A stretch of DNA of 64,000 nucleotides from Adenanthera pavonina (GCA_026686845.1 JAIVEN010000021.1:10744001-10808000), one strand, 5' to 3'. Counted from the first letter of the stretch, positions 1 to 12,733 are shown. Numbers and translations are program-made. The notes: generated by a model not told the origin, from the sequence alone.

Positions 1-222
1 TGTAAAAGATCTTCAATAGAATAATTTGATTAAGGATCATTGACATCCTTTTTCAAAAGAAAAATATATATGAAAAGAACTGAGTCTACCTTGTCATGTA
101 GATAAAGGAAATAAGTATTAATATTATGCAGCAAAATGGGAGAAGTTCCATCCTACTAGTGAGCCATAGGCTAGACCATTTGACTTGCAAGATCCAATTT
201 TTAGTAAAATCTATTTTGACAG

Positions 223-339
223 GTTATTAAGGCTGGAGCCAATGCTCTAGTCGTTGGTTTTGTTGTGTTTGGAGCTAAAGATTATGTTGAATGTATGACG
301 AAGGCAAAAATTTTTGCTCGTGTCATTGGGCATGTATAG
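223..339 (+). pseudogene. Last exon of a ribulose-5-phosphate 3-epimerase-like gene, diverged
   Basis: A TTTTGACAG acceptor precedes an open stretch of 38 codons ending in TAG. It reads as the C-terminal end of plastid-type ribulose-phosphate 3-epimerase, a Calvin-cycle and pentose-phosphate enzyme: the segment KAGANALVVGFVVFGAKDY is visible. From family knowledge the usual text here is close to AGANALVAGSAVFGA, so the phosphate-loop A-G-S has become V-G-F and the tail after it is also unusual. That suggests a decaying copy, but the rest of the gene lies left of the window, so a diverged functional gene cannot be excluded. Its place beside a PPR gene and TOC1 matches the Arabidopsis gene order. 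Confidence 0.55.
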
Positions 340-2990
340 TAATGTACGACAATTGAATATCATTTTGATGTGTTTTCATGCCTTGCACTCGCTTGCAGCC
401 ATAAGAGGAATCAAAACCAGTAGAAAGCCTGAACTAGTTGCTGTGTGAAACACCTCTTGAGGATGCTGTTCATTTATACTATAATGTAAGTTATAATCTC
501 ACCCTAGGCTTCATTAACTTTTGATGTACAAAGTTCTGATTGGTTGGTTGAACATCAAAATTTGAACCACCTATGTAGGAAAGAATTAAGGAATGTAAAG
601 GTGGACATTGTCGATGTAACTGTTTCACGGTATGGCAAATAATAGTATAATGCAGAGTAATAGGAGAAAGAATTCTTACATGCATTTCTAACAAGGATAG
701 ATATAAAGAGTCAATTAGAATCCATTAAAATGGATGTGTCCATGAAACCCATCACTTCAAACACTCGTTTTGGTGAAGTTTTTTGTTGGGTGCAAGGAGT
801 ATAACTAAAAATTATTCTCATAGAAATAATAAAAGGCACAAGGTATATATACTGGAGGATGATTTAAATCTAAAAAGATTTACTCTGTATGAACTTGACA
901 GACAATATCCATGAAAGCAGTCACATTAAACATTGTGTTGTCTGGCTTGTTGTCACCAATTGCTATTGCTCTTCTATCTATAATGCACTATATTAACTCA
1001 GTTTGAGGCTACTGTTGGGAAGTATAATTTGTGTAGAATTACTTTTGGTGGGTCAGAACCAGCTTTGTACATGTTAAAGCCCTGTAACCTCTCATGTTGT
1101 AAAGCAATTATACTTTCTAACCATACAAGGATAGTTGTATTCTTTACATGATTGCTCTCTCAGGGGATACTTGATACCAGTTTGTTTCATTACCCTTCAT
1201 TTGTGCCTATTAGACAATCCTTGTCTGTATCGATCTGAAGACATGAAATAAGCTTGAAAGAGAACTACTCTCCAATTTACTTTAAATTTTTGTACATAAT
1301 GCATCTATGAATGGTGATTAATTTTTTCAATCGGCCTATAAAACACAATACTCTATAAAAAGAATCGTGTATCTTAAACTACAAGATTTCATACAACATA
1401 TCAAACTATACAGATACTTGATTTTATGGTATATGTTGTGTTGTGTCTACCTTTGGTACTCATTCTTCCCATTTGAGCAGTTTAACAAAACCAAATAGTC
1501 AGTTCTCTTTAACATAATCACATTTGACATGGAAATATTTGAAGGCAATCAACGACTTAATACTTTGAACAAAGATAATTACATTTTATTTTTAGCCTGA
1601 ACAAAGATAATTACATTATCAACTGCCACCTATACAAAATCCCCCTCCTTAGTTTTAGGAACTCGTTGTTTGCATATGGATAAGCCCAAAAATTATAAGC
1701 TCAAACTGAACAATAGACGTACTATACATCTTGTCGACAAACAAGACATGAATCATTCTTGACAAGCCATTGGTCCACACAGTTCAAGAGAAAAGTATGG
1801 TGATAGTGAGGTAAGCTCCTCATGACTTCCCTTACTTTAATATCCTACAAATTTCAATTTTTTTAAATTATATTAAACCATTATATTTACCATTTTTGAT
1901 GAAAAATTTGAATAATAAAATAGGAATTCTAGGAAGTGCTAGCTCAATCAAATACATCTTTGGAGTTTTATTATCTCATCAATTCACAAGTAAAGCAAGT
2001 AACGGCTCCTATCAATGAATAAGCATATATGGATGAGAACTCATGAGCACTGGTATTCAACAATTAAGGATTTTATCGAGGTATAATTAGTGCACTGGGA
2101 ATGACAAATAATTTATACACTTCTTTGTTCTTTATAATTATGTCAACATTGCAGTCAAAATAAGCAAAAAAATAGAACCTGCAAATATATTGTGCAGTAG
2201 AGATTCTCTGTCTTCATGTCCTTTAAGATCACATGGTGTGGTAACTTCTTCAACGAATCCCCTGACAATCCTATAGGTGAAACTAAGCTATGAACCTCAA
2301 GAATCTCGTCCTAGCTCATATTAGTAGCCCCAACCTACTGAAATAAAGGAAAATGGTCATACATTTGAAACTTGCTATTCTTTTAAAGACAAAAATACAA
2401 ATCTCAGGAGCAATAAGTGGTAAACTATAAACATTCACAAGTAATATAGCATTTAGAACAATCAACATAACCAAAATTCAAAAAGGGTTCTTTAGCCTGT
2501 GTAATGGAAAAATCAAGTATGGCATGTTAAGAATGAAAATGAAAATGGTCTTTACATGTGGTTCCAAAAATTAAAAGCATAAGTTAATAAACAGGGGACA
2601 AATCAAGTCTATAACAACAATATGTGGGCCGGGGAATCACAATGAAATGATTTAACTTCATTCCAAACACATGCTGCATCAGCATATGGCAATGGATATC
2701 ATATTTTAATTATATTCATTCACAGGTATAGAGACCTCTCTCTTCATCTCTCTTAAAAAAAAAAAAAGAGTGGGGAAAATAGATAGTAAAACAACCTACC
2801 AACTGTAAGTAGTTAATAGTTGGTGTAAATTGTTCCTCTACAAGCCTCCCATGAACAAGTTGCTCTATGAAATTTTCCTAGATCCAAATGATATAGCATT
2901 GATTTATTGCTAAAGAATTAAGACCACCTCTCAGACTCATTAAGATGCCATTCAATGAATAGTCAAACACAAACAAACAAAAGGCATATA
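340..2990. other. Intergenic, no gene seen
   Basis: AT-rich DNA with only short spurious ORFs. The part just after position 339 could be the 3' untranslated region of the epimerase-like gene. No tRNA, terminal inverted repeat or coding similarity was recognised. Confidence 0.5.
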
Positions 2991-4643
2991 TGTTAATTTA
3001 GATGTTTTGATGATTCTAAAACAAATAAACTTGGAGATCCAATATCAAAGGAATACAAGTGAAATGAAAAATAAAGTTGGAGTTCCTAAAGATTAAAGAG
3101 TTGTTTCACATGCTTTAAGAAATTATTTGTAAAAGAAGGTAGTTGAGCTTTGAATTTCAATTAACCCAATTTGAAATGAGATAACTAATTGAATGATTAA
3201 TGATTAGCTCATAATTTCAAAATGGTTTTCATGAAAAGAACTATCTTATAAGGATAAAACTTTAATCTTAAAATGATTCTAAGTGTTCAATTGGTTTTCA
3301 TGAATATATTTTAGCTTATGGGGATAATGTCTCAATTTCAAAGATGTTTCTAAGTGTGTACCCCATTTTCAAGAAAATATTTTACCTTATACATATAACC
3401 ATTGAAGGTTATGGAAATAAAAACTCAATCTCAAAGCTTTTCCAAAGTCCATTCTTCAATTTCATGAAAGGGATTGAGGTTACCCGCATAACACAGCTTG
3501 GGGATCAAGTTCTCAAGTTGGTCCAGGTGGTTATCCTAATAAGGTAGGCACCTTATTCGCATAAGAAAGTGAACAATGAAGGCAAGTGGTACTATACAGC
3601 CTATTATTCGCATAACCTAGGGATATTGTCCATAAAACGTGTGTCATAGAGTATTTGGACTCTTTTCTATTAAAAGGTTATCCGCATAACCCAGAGAGGT
3701 TATCCACATAACCTATGTTACAGAACTCATAGCTTTTCTTCTGCAAAATAGGTTATCCACATAACGTTGGAAGGTTATCCTGATAACCTAAGTTTCACAA
3801 AAACTTAATTTGAGAAAGACTTAATGTTATCCTAATAACTAAGTGGGTTTTCATGAAAATTATTTTGAGCTAAAACTTAATCATTTTGGGTAGAACGTTA
3901 TCCGTATAACTTAACTAGGATATCCACATAACAAAAGCTCCATGTTGAAAATAAAAGCAAATAGTTACTCGTTATTCACATAACCTGAGGAGGTTATCTA
4001 CATAACCTGTGTCATATGCATTTAATGCGGTAGGTGAACGGCTATTTTACTTAGAGTAATGGCCAATATATGTTTCCAATGGATAGTTCTGCCCTAAAAC
4101 CATAAATAGGACCTCATTTAAGTTATTGAAAGTAGAGAAAAATAATAAATACACCAAAACTCTGCTGATTCGATTTTTGGGTCATTCAAAACTTACCTAC
4201 CCTCTGTTTTACTCATTCGTTGTATCTTAACTTTCATATCCACTCTTTTGAGAAAGTTTACATTATGTATACATCTATATACTTTTAGAGAGTGTTTAGT
4301 GTAAGAATATACTAAGAGGGGTATTCTTACTCTTGAGTGAGAAGAGTAAAAGAGTTTGTTTAAGCTTAAAGTTCGCGTTGGTGTTGTACTGCGGTCATTG
4401 CAAGAACCCATCAAATCTTGTAAGAGATAGTGGAGAAATCTCAAGTGGTGACTTAAGGACTAGACGTAGGTTAAGTGGAATAAACCAAATCAAGATAAAT
4501 CACTAAGTCTTCTTCTCATTACTCTTTATTTCTTATACTCTGTTTTTCAGTAAATTTTTAGTATCACCACTGTATTTCATTTTTGTAGAAAAATTTTAAT
4601 CTTCCCAATTCACTCATCTCTTGGGAAGCCAGCTGAACCAACA
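2991..4643 (+). mobile_element. Solo LTR of a SIRE-like Ty1-copia family
   Basis: A 1653-bp unit starts with TGTTAATTTAGATGTTTTGA and ends CTGAACCAACA, with a perfect 5-bp duplication atata on both sides (2986-2990 and 4644-4648). Both ends resemble the LTR of the 12-kb copia at 35073-47251: the start shares GTTTTGATGATTC, and the end shares AATCTTCCCAATTCA followed by CTTGGGAAG and a final AACA. A TATA-like CATAAATAGG lies at 4101-4110. No internal region is present, so this is a solo LTR left by LTR-LTR recombination. The middle (about 3480-4010) carries an array of GGTTATCC-GCATAACC palindromes. Confidence 0.85.
3480..4012. repeat. Array of about twelve degenerate GGTTATCCNCATAACC palindromes inside the solo LTR
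   Basis: Variants of GGTTATCCGCATAACC or GGTTATCCACATAACC recur at irregular 20-90 bp spacing, for example around 3678, 3706, 3752, 3773, 3823, 3896, 3917, 3970 and 3992. Each is a near-perfect inverted repeat able to form a small hairpin. The intervening sequence is not repeated, so this is not a simple tandem satellite. It occupies the U3-like part, upstream of the TATA-like box. Confidence 0.75.
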
Positions 4644-4836
4644 ATATAAACATCTCCCAAATAGGGCCATTTCAAACAAAAGACTAGTCATGTTATGCCT
4701 TATAAATTTGCAACTTACATATATTCACTCATCAAGAGCAAAAACAAGTTTAAGAGTCCAGATAAAATTAAGATGCTAGAGAAAAAGGTCTATCAACCAT
4801 GGATGATGAGCTCCTTGAGTCAGTTTGCTCTAAACG

Positions 4837-5399
4837 CTAGTAGGCACGAGAAGGTTCTGACACTTCAATATATATTATAGCTCCAGCAATGGCACGAGCA
4901 ATAGCTCTTGTGATGGCTTTAGCTGCAATCAGAAATGGTACGCATGCAGATATTAGCTTAATAAAAAGAGAGCTTAACTGCTTTAATAATGCTTTAGTAT
5001 TAATCCTATCCAAATAACAAAAAAATTTCACTGCCACCGATTGGAGAAGTGACAAACAAATAACAAAATAATTTCTTCCCATTTCAAGCAAAGTAAAAGA
5101 AAGACGCTCCTTTTTTTAATTCCTAATTGATGATAGCAAACATCAAGAATTATAAAGAAACTAGAAGAAAATCAAACGCGGGTCTTCAAATTTAAAGCAG
5201 CCAAAGTAGTCAAAAGAAAGATTGAAAGCACACGATAATTCAATTCAATTAGTACCGATGAAAATTGAAAAGATAACAAAGAAAAAAAGTTTTTGTTACC
5301 AATGGCAAAACATCCCATGAGAGCACTAAAGCTGGCAGATAGTATCAATTTCAATACAAAATGGAATCTCCCAACTCTTCCAATCTCTTCAATTTCCAT
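4837..5399 (-). CDS. Candidate two-exon gene for a 61-residue membrane protein
   Basis: Exon 1 is 5300-5399 (100 nt, from the ATG to CCATTG before a GTAACA donor). Exon 2 is 4837-4922 (86 nt, after a TTCTGATTGCAG acceptor, to TAG). The join is in frame and gives 61 residues: a charged N-terminus (MEIEEIGRVGR), a hydrophobic stretch at about residues 13-34 containing FVLKLILSASFSALMGCFAI, then an Ala/Ile-rich KAITRAIARAIAGAII segment. This looks like a small single- or two-pass membrane protein. I do not recognise the family. Support for it being real: a second diverged copy at 9298-12056 keeps both exon borders and intron sequence. Against: it is short and has no transcript evidence here. Confidence 0.5.
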
Positions 5400-7157
5400 A
5401 TTACTGGAGAATCAACATAGCTATGACAAATAAACTTGCATCGCTTTGTGTTGTAAAGAGAATAGGACAAAAGAGATGGAAACCCTAGTGGTCAAATTGT
5501 AGGGACAAGAGAAGCCTAGATTTTTTTAGGCAGCAACATTGTTAGCTACGAAAAATGAAGCCAGAATTTATGGAGGTCATTTTGGATAACATTTAGGAGG
5601 TGTAGATGTGGAGAGAGGGATTCTAGGACATGATCAGGAAATAGGGGAATGGAAGATGCCTCATTCCTGTGTCATTCAAATTGTTGGCGAGTCAAACAGA
5701 AAAGATAACATTCATTGATGCAAATATGGAATTTTCACAATTTCAAGTTGAAATTTTGAGATATATTAGTCCTATTCTTGTTGGAATGTCCCAAGGGTAG
5801 TCTCTCTTTTTAGTTTTTTCCATTAAGAAAAAAAAAAGCAACAGAAAGGACAAAACGTTAGCTAATTTGATTGGACATTTGGATGATTCCATGTGTGTGC
5901 TATGTGGGGCTATGGAGAAGTTACTAATAGGAAAGTAAGTAGTAACCATTAGCGTTTACGTTTCTAATCAAAGGTTCTAGTAACTACAAGCTTTAACGTT
6001 TTTGATCCAATGCTTAATAACCATAATCATAATCTTTCACGTTTTTGACAAATGCCCTATTAAAGATCTCTGCAAATGGTGCTTATCTTCTACAAACACA
6101 AATTCATTAATCTCCCTTTATATATACCATAGAAATGGGGTTCTCCTCACATGGCTGCTCTGATGATGGATTGACTTATTTGGTTTATCCCATCCTAGCA
6201 TGAGTATCTTAAAAATATAACTATGTTTACAACATGAGTATAACTTGATATTTTAATGTGTATCTATGCACTTTTTAGATCTTATACCTAATTGGATTTA
6301 TTTATGATCAGAGTTGAAAAGCTTCTTCTTTTTTTGGCTTGAAAAGCTTTTACTTGCGAGTAAATGCTCCACAATATTTAGATGTCCCAAGTTTGGCAGT
6401 TATGATGTTACCATATGTAGCAAACATATTTATGACTAAATCATTGAAATACAAGTCTCTAGTTTAGCCACTATTTACAAGGAGCAAAGGCATGAATGCA
6501 TTTCTTGCAACATTATAGAGAATTCATCATCTGTAATCCTCTAAATGATTGCAAGGCATTACTCGATTTCTGTCACTTTTTGTTACCATAAGCAGCTTGT
6601 CGAGGCTACTAAGTTGAACTAAAAGAATCATTTCAAGCCAATAAGGGTAGGCTTGCTTGTTATACAGAATTCAATAAAAGTGACACAATCATATGTCCTG
6701 TGGATACTTTTCATTCATACACAAATCACATTCTTACATTTATCCTTGTATACAAGTGTCAGAATAAGTTCCTAAATCCTAAATAAGCTATTCTTCTCAT
6801 CATTTTGCTTACACTTTGAAAAAAAAAGGCCTATCTAAAGAATGACGTGATCCCTAACACAAGTTAATATTAAAAAATGAGAATGGTCATCTTCCCAACA
6901 CACTAAATGAATATTTCTGTTAATGATCTTAGAGCAATTAGCAATGTTGAAGATACAAATAGAAATGAAATATTCATATCCAGCACCACCAAATGCTCAA
7001 GTTCGGATAATGACTAATTGAAGATCATTTGTAAATATTCCTAATAATATATTTTTTGCACATGAAACATGTTGCATGTTTTAACATTTTGTAACAAAGT
7101 CTTTACCCAGAATTTCATATGTTTTAGTCATTCAGCAGTTAGCACAAACCCTTACTT
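5400..7157. other. Intergenic, no gene seen
   Basis: AT-rich sequence between two minus-strand genes. It should hold the promoter of the small gene ending at 5399 and the 3' flank of the PPR pseudogene. No coding similarity or element boundaries were recognised. Confidence 0.45.
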
Positions 7158-9065
7158 CTAAGGACATTGAATACTGTATTCCATTAAATTCTCATAGCAC
7201 ATATAAGCTGACTTCAAATATCCATTTGCTTGATAGCCGCTAGACAATACACTATGAATCAAAGCATTTGGCATGACGCCCAATTTGAGCATGTCTACAT
7301 GCAATATCATCACATCTAGTTTGTGCTTGGATTGGAAATGTGCCTACAGCAGTTAAAATAAACTAGCATGTCCAATCGGAAATCACAATATCTCATATCT
7401 ACAAAAAGTTTAACGGCCTTAAAAATCTATCCATCCTTACACAAATCTTGAATTAGAATGGCATATATCACACTGTTCAGAGAAAGAGTGCTTTTATCCA
7501 ACTTATTCATATGATCTCTAGAGTAACCAACTCTACTTTTCTCCAAGAATAAATTAACTACATCAAAAGTCTTTCCATCTTTAAAAAAGCCATCAATTAA
7601 ACAACAAATTGTAAATACATTGGGTGTGAATCTAGCATCTAGTATCTCCTTGTACAGTCTGAAAACCCCTTCTATGTTCCTATCCTTACAATGCCCATCA
7701 ATTAATGTTGTGTAAGCAACCACATCAGGCACAAGGCCTTTGATTACCATCTATGTGTACAAACCCATTGTAGCTTTTACATTTCTTGTCTTGCAAAACC
7801 CATCAATTAATGTAGAAAATGTGATGACATTGGGTTCTATTTTTCTCTCAGTCATTTGGGAACACACCTCAATAGCCCTCTTCATATTGCCTTCTTTACA
7901 ATATCTATCAATAATTATATTGTATGTCATGGAATTTGGAAGCACCCCTGCTGTGTCCATTTTTTGCAATATTTCATCAGCTTCTTCCAATCTACTTGAG
8001 TCACTCAGACCCCTGATAAGTATATTATATGTGAACTCATCTAGTAAAATTTCAAATCTCTCCATTTCTAGTTATAAACACAATGCTTCATCTAAGTTCC
8101 CAGCCTTGCAGTAGCCATCAATCAAGGAATTATAGGTATATGCATTAGGGACAATATGAAATTTTACCATATAAGCAAAACAGTTTTGGGCAACTTTTGT
8201 TTTACCCATTTTGCACAGAACATCTATTAGTATAGCAAATGTCACAACATCTGGGTGCAAGCCACGATAAAGCATGTCCTCAAACAAATCAAAAGCTCGT
8301 TTAGCATTAGCCAACTTGCAATAACCATCAATTAGAGTATTGTAAGTGTACAAATTTGGAACTACACCAGATTCTCTCATCAACCTAAACATGTCCTTTA
8401 CTTTTGCCATTCTACCCTCATTGCAATGGGCACATATAAGAATTGTAAATATCACAACAGTCAATTCAATTCGCCTCTCAACCATTTCATCAAACAACCT
8501 GTGTGCCTTCATCACATCACCTTGAGTGTAAGAACAATTGATTAATATGCCACATGTAATAACAGTAAGAGAAAAACCAAGTGACACCATGTCCACATAC
8601 AAATTCCATATCAAATCAAATCTTTCTATCTTAAGTAACCCATGTAAAAGTGCATTGCAAGCTTGCAGCATAGGCAAAATTCTTATTTATTTATACACCC
8701 ACAAAACTTCCTCAACAAGACCCATCTCATAGAAGGAAACAATTAAAACTCCAAAAACATTGGTGCTGAATTTAGAGCTCTCCAATTGAAAGAGAGTGTC
8801 AAAGAGAAAGCAACATGCACTATGTGGTTTTTGTGACTCCTGGGGCTTCTGAAAGAGGTGTTTTGTCAAACATCTAGCTTCTCTATACTGCTTAGCCCCC
8901 ATTAAGATGTGAATCATAGCAACATAAAGTTGGGGATTCCTAACTGCATTAACTCTCTTGGAAGCATTGTTGAAGTACCAAAGTGCCTTGATATGGGTTC
9001 TGTAATTGAGAATGGTGTTGGTAATACATGAATCTAATAGAGATAAGGAAGAAGAGGGAGATGAA
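7158..9065 (-). pseudogene. PPR protein pseudogene (P-class, At5g61400-like)
   Basis: Reading leftwards from about 9065, one frame encodes a long run of 35-residue pentatricopeptide repeats with typical text such as FTYNILIRGL, VVTFAILIDVLCKMGK and PNAYTYNSLIDGYCKAGN. PPR proteins bind organellar RNA. The frame is cut by four in-frame stops at 8687-8689, 8072-8074, 7751-7753 and 7427-7429, with no frame change between them. A frame change near 7320 is needed to reach the natural tail, which ends in a TAG at 7158-7160. The N-terminus is open upstream of the first Met at 8917 (TILNYRTHIKALWYFNNAS), back to about 9065; a clear start codon was not found. At least three stops sit where Gln or Lys would fit. 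It is intronless, as is usual for PPR genes. The At5g61400 assignment is from remembered similarity and position. Confidence 0.85.
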
Positions 9066-9297
9066 GATGACTATGAAAAGGATGACAATTTCAATAATGT
9101 TGAAGGGTGGTTAGGATTTATGGGGATGGCTTTTCACTAAATAATCATCAACATATCTCAAATGATGGGGAGATGGATTTCTCTCCCATCTATTCTGTAG
9201 CTTTGACACATGCCATCTTCAACAACCAAAAGTTGATATTCCATGATTTATCAATTCACTTCGAAGTAAATTCACCATTCTTTTAAAATTCTACTTG

Positions 9298-12056
9298 TTG
9301 AAGCACCAGTGATTGCTCCTGATATGGCTTTGGCTATAATAGATCAACAAAAATTGTATGCATGCAACAATGCAAGTGTCACACCTCATACTTAAACTCA
9401 TTTCCCATGTATTAGAATCCATTCAAGTCCATTAATGCATGATTAGAGATGTGATTGCATACAATAACTTAAACCAATTTTTTCACATTTTTGGGTACTA
9501 TTCTTTTGGTTAATTTCATTTTACCTGATGAACTTTGAAAATTCATCATTAAATAAATAAAAATCATATTGAGGTAATTCAAGTCTCCAAAAATATCTTA
9601 AAATATTCTATACATGGAAAAAATATTGAACATGGCAAATAATTTGACCAATTTATACATTAAATTTGTATAAACTTTACTATAGAAATGGTCATTTTTA
9701 AAATTCCTGATTCCGACCATAATTTTAAAAAATCACCATAAATCATACATAACTCTAAATTGAGTTATATTTATGTCTATGGAAAGCTACACATGTCTAG
9801 TTTTCAAATATATAAAACACGCATATATTAAACATATTAAGGTTTGTACAATACTTCGAATTCCCAATAGTGTTCCAAAAGGTCTCATGCATTCTTCCAA
9901 TTTTCCAAAGTACACACTAATATATACACACATAGCCATAACTTGCCTTTATCTTACATGATACTTTGTCACAAACCTAGAGGAACATATTAACATGAAA
10001 ACACATCATGATCATGTCCCATAGTATTTTACATAACATCTCATATAATAGTATCAACCTAAGTATCATTACCTTGAACATTAACTTACTTCTCCTTGCC
10101 TTTCCTTACTTGGGCAATCTTGCCATAACATAACTTAAACGTAAAATTTGTTAGACAATTGGAAAGGAACGAGAGTAGCAACTACTATCATACTCACATA
10201 TTATCATTTATATTGCAAGTATTCATCTAAAAACACATCAAGCATGCAATCAAATCATTTTAGTACAACTATTTTATAAAAATTTGAGCAACACTTCCCC
10301 TTGTATTTGGCCACATCCAGGGCCACATTACCCTTCAAACAATCCAACCAACAATGTCAAATCATCACAAGACAACATTTCAAATATTAAACACATCATT
10401 CAAACCAAGCAACATCATTAACAATACATAGGCATACATAGGTAAGTTAACTACTTTTGGGCTTTCAAAACCTTTTCAAACTTTGTACACTCTTTCTTTG
10501 ATCTCCTAACACTTCTTGGAATCCTATAACATCATAAAACAAGGCCATAATCCATTGTGCATGACCTTATTCACAAAGTGTGCAATAAACCCTAAATATT
10601 TCACTTTGATTTTCTTTGGGTTTTTATTGTACAACACACTTGTTTCTACCATTTTTGGACCCAAGGAATCCATTTTTGGAGTTAAAATTGTGAAATTCCC
10701 TTCATATATATTGAATCCTAATTAGACAAAAAATTGCCATAAATTGTAGAAAAATAACTACCCGATTAATTTAGAATCTAATGACATATTCTTGCATCTT
10801 ATGGCCTATACATCCCTTTTTATGGTTTGAGTTCTTCATAACTCCATTTTTCTCTCTAGAAGTCTATAATAGGGGGCAAAGAAGAAAGAATAAGCCATGA
10901 AAGCTCCTAAAACTACTTAGGTTCACAAGAGGATAGTCATAAGAAATTACCTTGAGGTCTTGAGCCAAAATCTTTGCCTTTTTCTTCTTCCTTTTTCCTT
11001 TAACTTTTCACAAGTTCAAGCTCTCCTCTCACTCTACTTGTCTGGTGAAGATGATGAGTTATGAGCTTAAACAAGGTAATTAAAGGGTAATAAGTTATAA
11101 AAATAACCATAGTTAATTTACTTTCCAACTTTAGTTGCTTTATGTAATAAAAGCTTTTCAATATTTCCTTTTGTGTCTCAAGGCTGTTTCAGACATGGTT
11201 ATCCTTTTTTTTGGGGCCAAAAATTGCAACGCCTCTATTTTTTTTATTTTACTTTTTTTTTCTTTTTCAAGGACAAAGTCATCATTTTCTCTTATTTATT
11301 TATAATCGAGACAATTGACCTTTTTACCCTATTTCATGCAAAACAGTATATACTCATTTTCACAAATTTCTTATAGATTTTAAAATATTAAATCTTGAAC
11401 ATTCAGAAAAAATTTTAGAATATTACAGTAAGTGTCAAATTAACAGAAGATAACTTTAATGCTATAACAATACTTAAGTAAAAACATAATAATTAAGCTC
11501 TTATGAAGCATCAATGGTTAAAAAAGGAAAAACTGGAGTCCTATGGCGTCAGATAAGTCCATGATCCTAAATTTGCGCAAGAATCCATCTACAAAATCAC
11601 CAGCTTTGGTATTAGGAAGGCATCAACACCGACAACTATATCAAAATAATGAAAATTTTTACTACAACCGATTGAAGAATTATTAATATTAAACAAATGA
11701 TTCAAAGGAGCAAATCCTCCATAATGTTTATGAACAAAGGTTCAGAGAAGAAAACCATCAATACAGTCTAAGTTTCAATTAAAGTACAAGATTTTTCTCC
11801 CTCCTCTATTTGGTAACTTCAAATGTCAAGAAGCCAATTGTCTAGAGGATAAACCAATAGTTATTGATGTCCATGTAAAAAGGTTAAAATAACATGGGAC
11901 AATTCCATTACTACATATGAAATTTGAAAAGAAAAAAAGGAAATTAGTTTCCATTACCAATGGCAAAACAACCAGTAAGAGCTCAAGGACTGGCGCATAG
12001 TATCAATTACAATACAATAAGAAATCTCTCAATTCTTTCCATTTCTTCAATTTCCA
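9298..12056 (-). pseudogene. Decayed second copy of the small two-exon gene, split by a solo LTR in its intron
   Basis: Exon 1 equivalent is about 11957-12056. It keeps GAAATTGAAGAA near its start and TTTTGCCATTG before a GTAATG donor, but the ATG has become GTG, a TAA replaces a Lys codon, and the frame is broken. The exon 2 equivalent is about 9298-9345, after an acceptor-like TATAG, and begins with the same AKAI text. Intron homology shows as CGATTG and GCATGC tracts shared with the first copy (5030 and 4942 areas). A 2-kb solo LTR (9377-11427) fills the intron. Duplicate of 4837-5399 on the same strand, on the other side of the PPR pseudogene. Confidence 0.6.
9377..11427. mobile_element. 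Solo LTR, probably Ty3-gypsy
   Basis: A 2051-bp block begins TGTCACACCTCATAC and ends GAATATTACA, with near-matching 5-bp flanks gcaag (9372-9376) and gtaag (11428-11432). No gag or pol text occurs inside, so it is read as a solo LTR. TGTCACACC starts are common in plant gypsy LTRs; the superfamily call rests on that alone. Removing it restores continuity of the intron of the decayed small gene. Confidence 0.65.
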
Positions 12057-12146
12057 CAATAATAGAGCACGACCAAACAATCCACAGGTGGTGACTCATT
12101 ATCCCCCAATTAAAAGTTTGCTTTCAGCTGAGGGAGCAGCGATAAG

Positions 12147-12725
12147 CAATGTTCAAAAAGCCATATCAAAAGTTCGACTAGTTCCAAGTGCCAAATTCGG
12201 TCCGGTCATAGATCTCGACTGTCTCTTTCCAAAATCAATGAGAATTGGTGGAAAACCAGTTAAATTGGTCTTGAACCGGTGTTGAACTAGTTAAACCGAT
12301 TTATTTTTTAAATTTTTTATTTTAAAAAAAAATTATTTTTTTTAAATAAAATAATATTATTTTTAGTACTAAATAGTATTATTTTTTGAATAAATTTTTT
12401 CTATACTATAATATTGTATATAAGCATTATTATGATACATAATTATTAATAATGATAAATTTACTTAACAAATAATATGAAAAAATATTAATTGACTATT
12501 TTGAATTCAAAATATGTTTACAAATAAATATTAACTTATTTAAATTTTAATATTAGATTGTGAAACTTATTAATAATATTTTTTATTTTCTATATAATGT
12601 ATAAAATTAAAAAAATATTAAAATTATTACCACTGATTTAATTTTGGTTGAACCACAGTTGAACCATTGAACCTTAAACTAATACCTTAACCGGTTTAAT
12701 ACACAATCTGATTTTTTGAACCTTG
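12147..12725 (+). mobile_element. hAT-type miniature element, copy 1
   Basis: A 579-bp AT-rich unit with terminal inverted repeats CAATGTTCAAAAAG and CAAGGTTCAAAAAA (right end read in reverse). It is flanked by the 8-bp near-duplication gcgataag (12139-12146) and gtgataag (12726-12733). The 8-bp duplication and CAA-G start fit the hAT superfamily. Subterminal ACCGGTT-type words cluster at both ends. It has no coding capacity. The reverse complement matches the element at 22234-22831 in its core, for example CATAATAATGCTTATAT and ACTAAAAATAATATTATTTT. Confidence 0.8.
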
Positions 12726-12733
12726 GTGATAAG

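Noticed and set aside
3480..4012. The palindrome array in the solo LTR as a CRISPR array
   Set aside because: Spacing is irregular, units are degenerate, and the array lies within a plant LTR with a perfect target duplication.
7158..9065. The four stops in the PPR frame might be corrected by U-to-C RNA editing
   Set aside because: U-to-C editing of stops is known mainly in hornwort and fern organelles, not in nuclear transcripts of flowering plants. A frame change near 7320 also has to be explained, so a pseudogene is simpler.
12088..12285. 65-codon ORF overlapping hAT element copy 1
   Set aside because: It runs from flanking DNA into the element end and has no family resemblance.
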